The notes below the pieces were generated by a model. That model made no database searches. It was given only the letters and a program-made list of their open reading frames with translations, and was not told the DNA's origin. A program made the position numbers and the translations under genes. This document shows positions 6,205 through 10,256 of a stretch of 10,256 bases of DNA, one piece after another. Each line of letters starts with the position of its first letter. Position 1 is the first letter of the stretch. Source of the DNA: Gemmatimonadota bacterium (GTDB lineage: Bacteria; Gemmatimonadota; Gemmatimonadetes; Longimicrobiales; Longimicrobiaceae); NCBI GenBank assembly GCA_019348475.1, contig JAHWJJ010000121.1, positions 1 to 10,256 on the forward strand. Direction: 5' to 3'.

Positions 6205-6669
6205 TCACTCCCCGCCACCGGCATCCGCGTCCGCCGCGTGCCTGCCCAGCCTTCGCAGCAGGGCGGTTGCCTGCTCCTTCTCCTGCTCGTCCAGCCCCGC
6301 CAGGGCGCGGCGGATGGCCTGCGCGTGGGCGGGAAAGATCTCGCGGATCAGCTCCTGTCCCCGCGGCGTGAGCGCGGCGTAGTAGGCGCGCCGGTCGCGG
6401 TCGCAGCGCTGGCGCTCCACCAGCCCCTTGGCGGCCAGCCGGTCCACCAGGTAGGTAACGCCGCCGCTGGTGACCAGGATCTTCTTCTGCACCTCGCCCA
6501 GCAGCATGGGGCCCCTGTGGTGCAGCGCCTCCAGGATGCCGAACTCCGCGGGGGTGAGCCCGTGCCGGGCGATGTCGGCCTGCGAGTGCGCGGCCACGGC
6601 GGCGTGCGCCCGCGACAGCACCACCCACAGCTTCAACGCGCGGTCCGTCTGCTCCTGGACTTCGCTCAT
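6205..6669 (-). CDS. MarR-family transcriptional regulator
   Basis: 154 aa, the standard length. MarR proteins are dimeric winged-helix regulators, mostly repressors released by small phenolics, oxidants or lipids. Visible are the N-terminal dimer helix (5-29), LTPAEFGILEAL (38-49), a helix-turn-helix with recognition helix about 67-82 (TSGGVTYLVDRLAAKG), and the wing RCDRDRRAYYAALTPRG (88-104), which holds the conserved D-R-R core. One Cys (C89) lies at the base of the wing; there is no N-terminal Cys like that of OhrR, so thiol sensing of that type is not supported. GGGGTGA precedes the ATG by about five bases. It lies upstream of the YceI-family gene on the same strand, and divergent from an alpha/beta hydrolase. 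Probably autoregulated through the motif at its -10 region. The ligand cannot be told. Confidence 0.93.
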   Translation of the reverse strand: MSEVQEQTDRALKLWVVLSRAHAAVAAHSQADIARHGLTPAEFGILEALHHRGPMLLGEVQKKILVTSGGVTYLVDRLAAKGLVERQRCDRDRRAYYAALTPRGQELIREIFPAHAQAIRRALAGLDEQEKEQATALLRRLGRHAADADAGGGE

Positions 6670-6690
6670 CGAGTCACCCCGTCGGCTGAG

Positions 6691-6707
6691 AATTATAGAA
6701 CTAAGAT
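6691..6707 (-). promoter_or_regulatory. marR promoter -10 box with overlapping candidate operator 2
   Basis: Reading the - strand, ATCTTAGTTCTATAATT contains a perfect TATAAT (6697-6692), about 22 bp before the marR start. No good -35 box is seen 16-18 bp upstream. The same 17-mer matches the site at 6170-6186 at 14 of 17 positions, in the opposite orientation relative to the genes. A protein bound here would cover the -10 box and block transcription, as expected for autorepression. Confidence 0.6.
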
Positions 6708-6823
6708 AAATGCATCCTCCTCCCCCGTCAAGGGGTCCGGGCGCTCACCACTCGAGCCCTCCATCAAAGTCCCCCCGGCTGCACGATCCAGCGGCGGCGG
6801 TCGCGCGGCGGAGGCGGGGGCGC

Positions 6824-6829
6824 TAGAAT
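6824..6829 (+). promoter_or_regulatory. Weak -10 box for the alpha/beta hydrolase gene
   Basis: TAGAAT, one mismatch to TATAAT, lies 39 bp before the hydrolase ATG within GC-rich DNA. No convincing -35 box is found at the usual distance, so this is only a candidate. Confidence 0.25.
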
Positions 6830-6868
6830 GCCGCCCATCCACAGGTCCAGAATCAACGGGAAGGCGAG

Positions 6869-7693
<825 letters not shown>

Positions 7694-8028
7694 GGGTCCG
7701 CTCCCCCGGTCTCCTGCTCGTTCCCTTTCCCCACCAGAGCCCCGATGTGCGGCGCGTGTCCCTGCGCGGGGCCTGAGTTTCCATCTCCCTTCCCCCACGC
7801 AGTTTGTGGGGGAAGGGCCGGGGATGGGGGGCGGCCCGCCCCGCACCCCGTCTTGCACCACGGGCGAGTCCCGGTAGGGGTGCGGGCACCGTTCGCGTGT
7901 CCTCTCGTGACCAACCGCGCAGGAGAGCCTGCCGTGTGCCGCGCCGCTGCCCATTGCGCCGTGGCAAGACTTTTGACGGACCTTCGCGCGCGTTGAGCTG
8001 TCCGCACAATCAGACCGGGAGAAAACCG
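7694..8028. other. 335-bp intergenic region with two nested palindromes
   Basis: There is no gene I can support here. cccttcccccac (7787-7798) and gtgggggaaggg (7806-7817) form a 12-bp hairpin with a 7-nt loop. cccgcacccc (7840-7849) and ggggtgcggg (7877-7886) form a 10-bp stem with a 27-nt loop. Neither is followed by a T-run. The C-run/G-run style resembles the acctcccc/ggggaggt element at 61-88, so these may be members of a dispersed family of intergenic repeats. The stretch 7900-8028 holds the leader of the following peptidase gene; no clear promoter was identified. Confidence 0.55.
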
Positions 8029-10032
8029 TTGATCATCCTGAGACACGCGGCCATGCTGGCCGTGCTGGTTCTGGGCGCGTGCGCCCCCGCCGGCGAGCCG
8101 ATCATCGCGCCGCTGCCGCAGGGCGCCGCTCTGGACACGGCCGGGCGGCCGTACCTGCGCCCCGTGGAGGCCGGAGAGGCGTACGAGGCCGCCCTCCAAG
8201 CGGGCACCCGCAGCCCCACAGGCGCGCCCGGGCCCCGCTACTGGCAGCAGGGGGTGCGCTACTCGATCCAGGCGTCGCTGGACCCCGAGTCGCGGCGGCT
8301 CACCGGCTCGGAGCGCATCGTCTACCACAACCGCTCGCCCAACGAGCTGCGGCAGGTGGTCTTCAACCTGTACCAGAACCTGTTCACGGAAGAGTTCACC
8401 GGGCGCGCCAGCCCGGCGAACACCGGCGGCATCACCCTGACCCGCTTTGAGTTCAACCGGCAGGCGGTGGGGCCGCTCTCGCGGCAGCAGTTCGAATCCA
8501 ACGAGCGCGAAAACCGCCCGTCCGTGGGCTACCTGACCACCGGCACCCTCTCGCGCGTGCTGCTTCCCAGCCCCATCGCCTCCGGCGACAGCGCCGTGTT
8601 CGAGGTGGAGTGGAACTTCCGGGTGCCGCCGGGCCAGGCGGCCCCCCGCACCGGGTACGAGGACGCGCTGGGCGGGCGGGTGTTCCAGATCGCGCAGTGG
8701 TATCCGCAGATCGCCGTCTACGACGACGTGGTGGGGCTGGACGTGACGCCGTACCGCGGGCAGGGCGAGTTCTACCTGGAGTACGGCGACTTCGACGTCG
8801 CGCTCACGCTTCCCGCCGGGTGGACGGTGGGCGCCACGGGCGAGCTGGTGAACGCGGACGAGATCCTGCGCCCTGAGGTGCGCCAGCGCCTGGCCGCGGC
8901 CGCCGCGACCGACTCGACCGTCACCGTGCTTCCGCGCGGGGAGTGGGGGCAGACGGGGGCCACCACCGGCGGAACCGATGGCAGGGTCACCTGGCGCTTC
9001 CGCGCGCGTGACGTGCGCGACGTGGCCTGGGCCACCAGCAACCGCTACGTGTGGGACGCGCGCCGCGCGGAGGTCGCGGCCCCCGGCGGAGGCACGCGGA
9101 CGGTGATGGTGCACGCCCTCTACCGCCCCGGAGCGCCGCACTGGAACGAGGCGGCGCGGTTCGGCGAGCACGGCACCGAGTTCCACAGCCGGCTGCTGGT
9201 GCCCTATGCGTATCCGCATCTCACCATCAGCGAAGGCCCCATTTACGGCATGGAGTACCCGATGGTCATCTTCATCGGGCGGCCCACGGCCAGGCTGGAG
9301 CTGTACCAGGTCATCACCCATGAGATCGGGCACGAGTGGTACCCCATGATGGTGGGGCAGGACGAGGCGGCGTTCGCGTGGATGGACGAAGGCTTTACCA
9401 CCTACATCGAATCGCGCGCGGTGGCGGACCTGTTCCCCGACTTCGACCCCTGGCAGGAGCCGCGCACCACCTACCTGGCGATCGCCGGCAACAAGGGCGA
9501 GGTGCCGCTGATGCGCCACATCGACCTGGTGTTCGGCCAGCCGTGGGGCGTGTCGGCGTACTACAAGCCGGGAACGCTGCTGCGTTCGCTGCAGCGCATC
9601 CTGGGCGACTCTGTGTTCCTTGAGGGGATGCGGACCTACACGCGCGAGTGGATGTTCAAGCACCCGTATCCGCTGGACTTCTTCAACACCATGGAGCGGG
9701 TGTCGGGGCGCGAGCTGGACTGGTTCTTCTACCCCTTCTGGTACCGCACCGTCACGCTGGACCAGTCCATCGGCGGCGTGCGTCCCACCCCGGGCGGCGT
9801 GGAGGTAACCGTGCGCGACGTGGGCCAGGTGCCCGCGCCCACCGAGATCGTGGTGACCATCGCCGGCGGCCAGCGGGTGACGGAGACGATCCCCATCGAG
9901 CGCTGGCTGAACCCGTCCACCCGCTCCGTCACCGTCACGGTCCCCGTGAGCGGCGCCGTGACGCGCGTGGAACTGGACCCCGAGCACTACTTTCCCGACG
10001 TCAACCGGCGGAACAACGTGTGGACGCCGTGA
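8029..10032 (+). CDS. M1-family (gluzincin) metallopeptidase, lipoprotein
   Basis: 667 aa from a TTG start. Zinc peptidase of the aminopeptidase N clan. The zinc motif HEIGH (431-435) is followed after 18 residues by the third ligand E454 (HEXXH-X18-E). GMEYP (407-411) stands where GAMEN lies in classical M1 enzymes. YYKPG (511-515) contains the likely catalytic Tyr. The N-terminal half is a beta-rich domain and the end a beta domain. TTG 8029 is preferred: GGGAG lies seven bases upstream, and it gives a complete lipoprotein signal with Arg5, a hydrophobic core, and LGAC with C18. ATG 8053 would leave a signal with no positive charge. Peptide or protein substrates outside the inner membrane are likely; with GMEYP instead of GAMEN, strict aminopeptidase activity is uncertain. 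Single gene with its own terminator. Confidence 0.92.
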   Translation: MIILRHAAMLAVLVLGACAPAGEPIIAPLPQGAALDTAGRPYLRPVEAGEAYEAALQAGTRSPTGAPGPRYWQQGVRYSIQASLDPESRRLTGSERIVYHNRSPNELRQVVFNLYQNLFTEEFTGRASPANTGGITLTRFEFNRQAVGPLSRQQFESNERENRPSVGYLTTGTLSRVLLPSPIASGDSAVFEVEWNFRVPPGQAAPRTGYEDALGGRVFQIAQWYPQIAVYDDVVGLDVTPYRGQGEFYLEYGDFDVALTLPAGWTVGATGELVNADEILRPEVRQRLAAAAATDSTVTVLPRGEWGQTGATTGGTDGRVTWRFRARDVRDVAWATSNRYVWDARRAEVAAPGGGTRTVMVHALYRPGAPHWNEAARFGEHGTEFHSRLLVPYAYPHLTISEGPIYGMEYPMVIFIGRPTARLELYQVITHEIGHEWYPMMVGQDEAAFAWMDEGFTTYIESRAVADLFPDFDPWQEPRTTYLAIAGNKGEVPLMRHIDLVFGQPWGVSAYYKPGTLLRSLQRILGDSVFLEGMRTYTREWMFKHPYPLDFFNTMERVSGRELDWFFYPFWYRTVTLDQSIGGVRPTPGGVEVTVRDVGQVPAPTEIVVTIAGGQRVTETIPIERWLNPSTRSVTVTVPVSGAVTRVELDPEHYFPDVNRRNNVWTP

Positions 10033-10039
10033 GGGGCGG

Positions 10040-10095
10040 GTGCGGGGGTGCGAGAGTGCGAAAGTGCGAAAGTGCGAAAGTGCGTGACTGCGTGA
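10040..10095. repeat. 8-nt tandem array C (gtgcgaaa-type x7)
   Basis: Seven consecutive 8-nt units: gtgcgggg, gtgcgaga, gtgcgaaa three times, gtgcgtga, ctgcgtga. It starts 7 nt after the M1 peptidase stop and ends 23 nt before the terminator stem, so it lies in that gene's 3' untranslated RNA, as array B does for the YceI-family gene. Confidence 0.8.
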
Positions 10096-10118
10096 GCGGT
10101 TGATGGAGGGCGGTGGAT

Positions 10119-10150
10119 GGGGCGGCTTCCTGCGGGGAGGCCGCCCCTTT
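10119..10150 (+). terminator. Intrinsic terminator of the M1 peptidase gene
   Basis: ggggcggcttcc (10119-10130) pairs with ggaggccgcccc (10136-10147) with one G-T wobble and a 5-nt loop, followed by TTT. It lies 87 nt past the stop codon. I see nothing further to annotate from 10151 to the window end. Confidence 0.75.
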
Positions 10151-10256
10151 CGCATGCGGGAGCGAGTGATACCGGATTGCGGAGGCTCGTTTGGAATCCG
10201 CGCCGGAGCCCCGTCGTGCCCGAGCGGCCGCCGCAACGCAAAGCCGTCGTCGGAAA

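Noticed and set aside
7969..8000. TTGACG near 7974 as the -35 box of the M1 gene
   Set aside because: No acceptable -10 box follows at 16-18 bp; the sequence there is GC-rich (agctgt).
10040..10095. CRISPR array
   Set aside because: Units are 8 nt and contiguous, without spacers.

Overview
The window is very GC-rich DNA with bacterial gene organisation. It carries lipoprotein and envelope enzymes, GC-ending codons, and intergenic gaps filled with hairpins and short arrays. The gene styles and the short Cys-rich peptides recall Gemmatimonadota (Longimicrobium-like). That placement is an inference from general resemblance; no rRNA or other marker gene is present to settle it.

Layout. Positions 1-519 hold no convincing gene. 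They contain two copies of a 158-bp-period direct repeat that reaches the left edge, a hairpin, and a small array of 8-nt units. On the + strand follow a membrane-anchored M15-type peptidase with an EF-hand-like insertion (520-1683), a small two-helix membrane protein (1751-2245) and a hairpin terminator (2272-2307). On the - strand come two tandem 54-residue Cys-rich peptide genes (2438-2602 and 2798-2962). They look like paralogous precursors of a ribosomally made, modified peptide (RiPP), with a promoter candidate at 3067-3096. Further right on the - strand are a GNAT acetyltransferase and a PBP4-type D-Ala-D-Ala carboxypeptidase lipoprotein that overlap by ATGA. Next are a YceI-family lipocalin-like protein and a MarR-family regulator, also on the - strand. 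A near-identical AT-rich motif precedes both of these, so the regulator probably controls itself and yceI. The + strand then carries an alpha/beta hydrolase of the YbfF/ABHD11 type and an M1-type metallopeptidase lipoprotein, ending in a clear terminator.

How the genes relate. M15, PBP4 and the M1 lipoprotein are all envelope or periplasmic hydrolases, two of them acting on peptidoglycan. MarR plus YceI forms a small regulated unit. The most interesting item is the pair of short peptides. Each has a conserved leader (LDPxQLxVETFPTTA), a freely diverging linker, and an almost invariant 26-residue C-terminal core with five Cys at identical positions. The differences between the copies include silent third-position changes, as expected for selected coding sequence. 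No modifying enzyme, protease or transporter lies in the window, so the maturation machinery would have to be elsewhere.

A second unusual theme is 8-nt-unit tandem arrays at three intergenic places. Two of them sit exactly between a stop codon and that gene's terminator.
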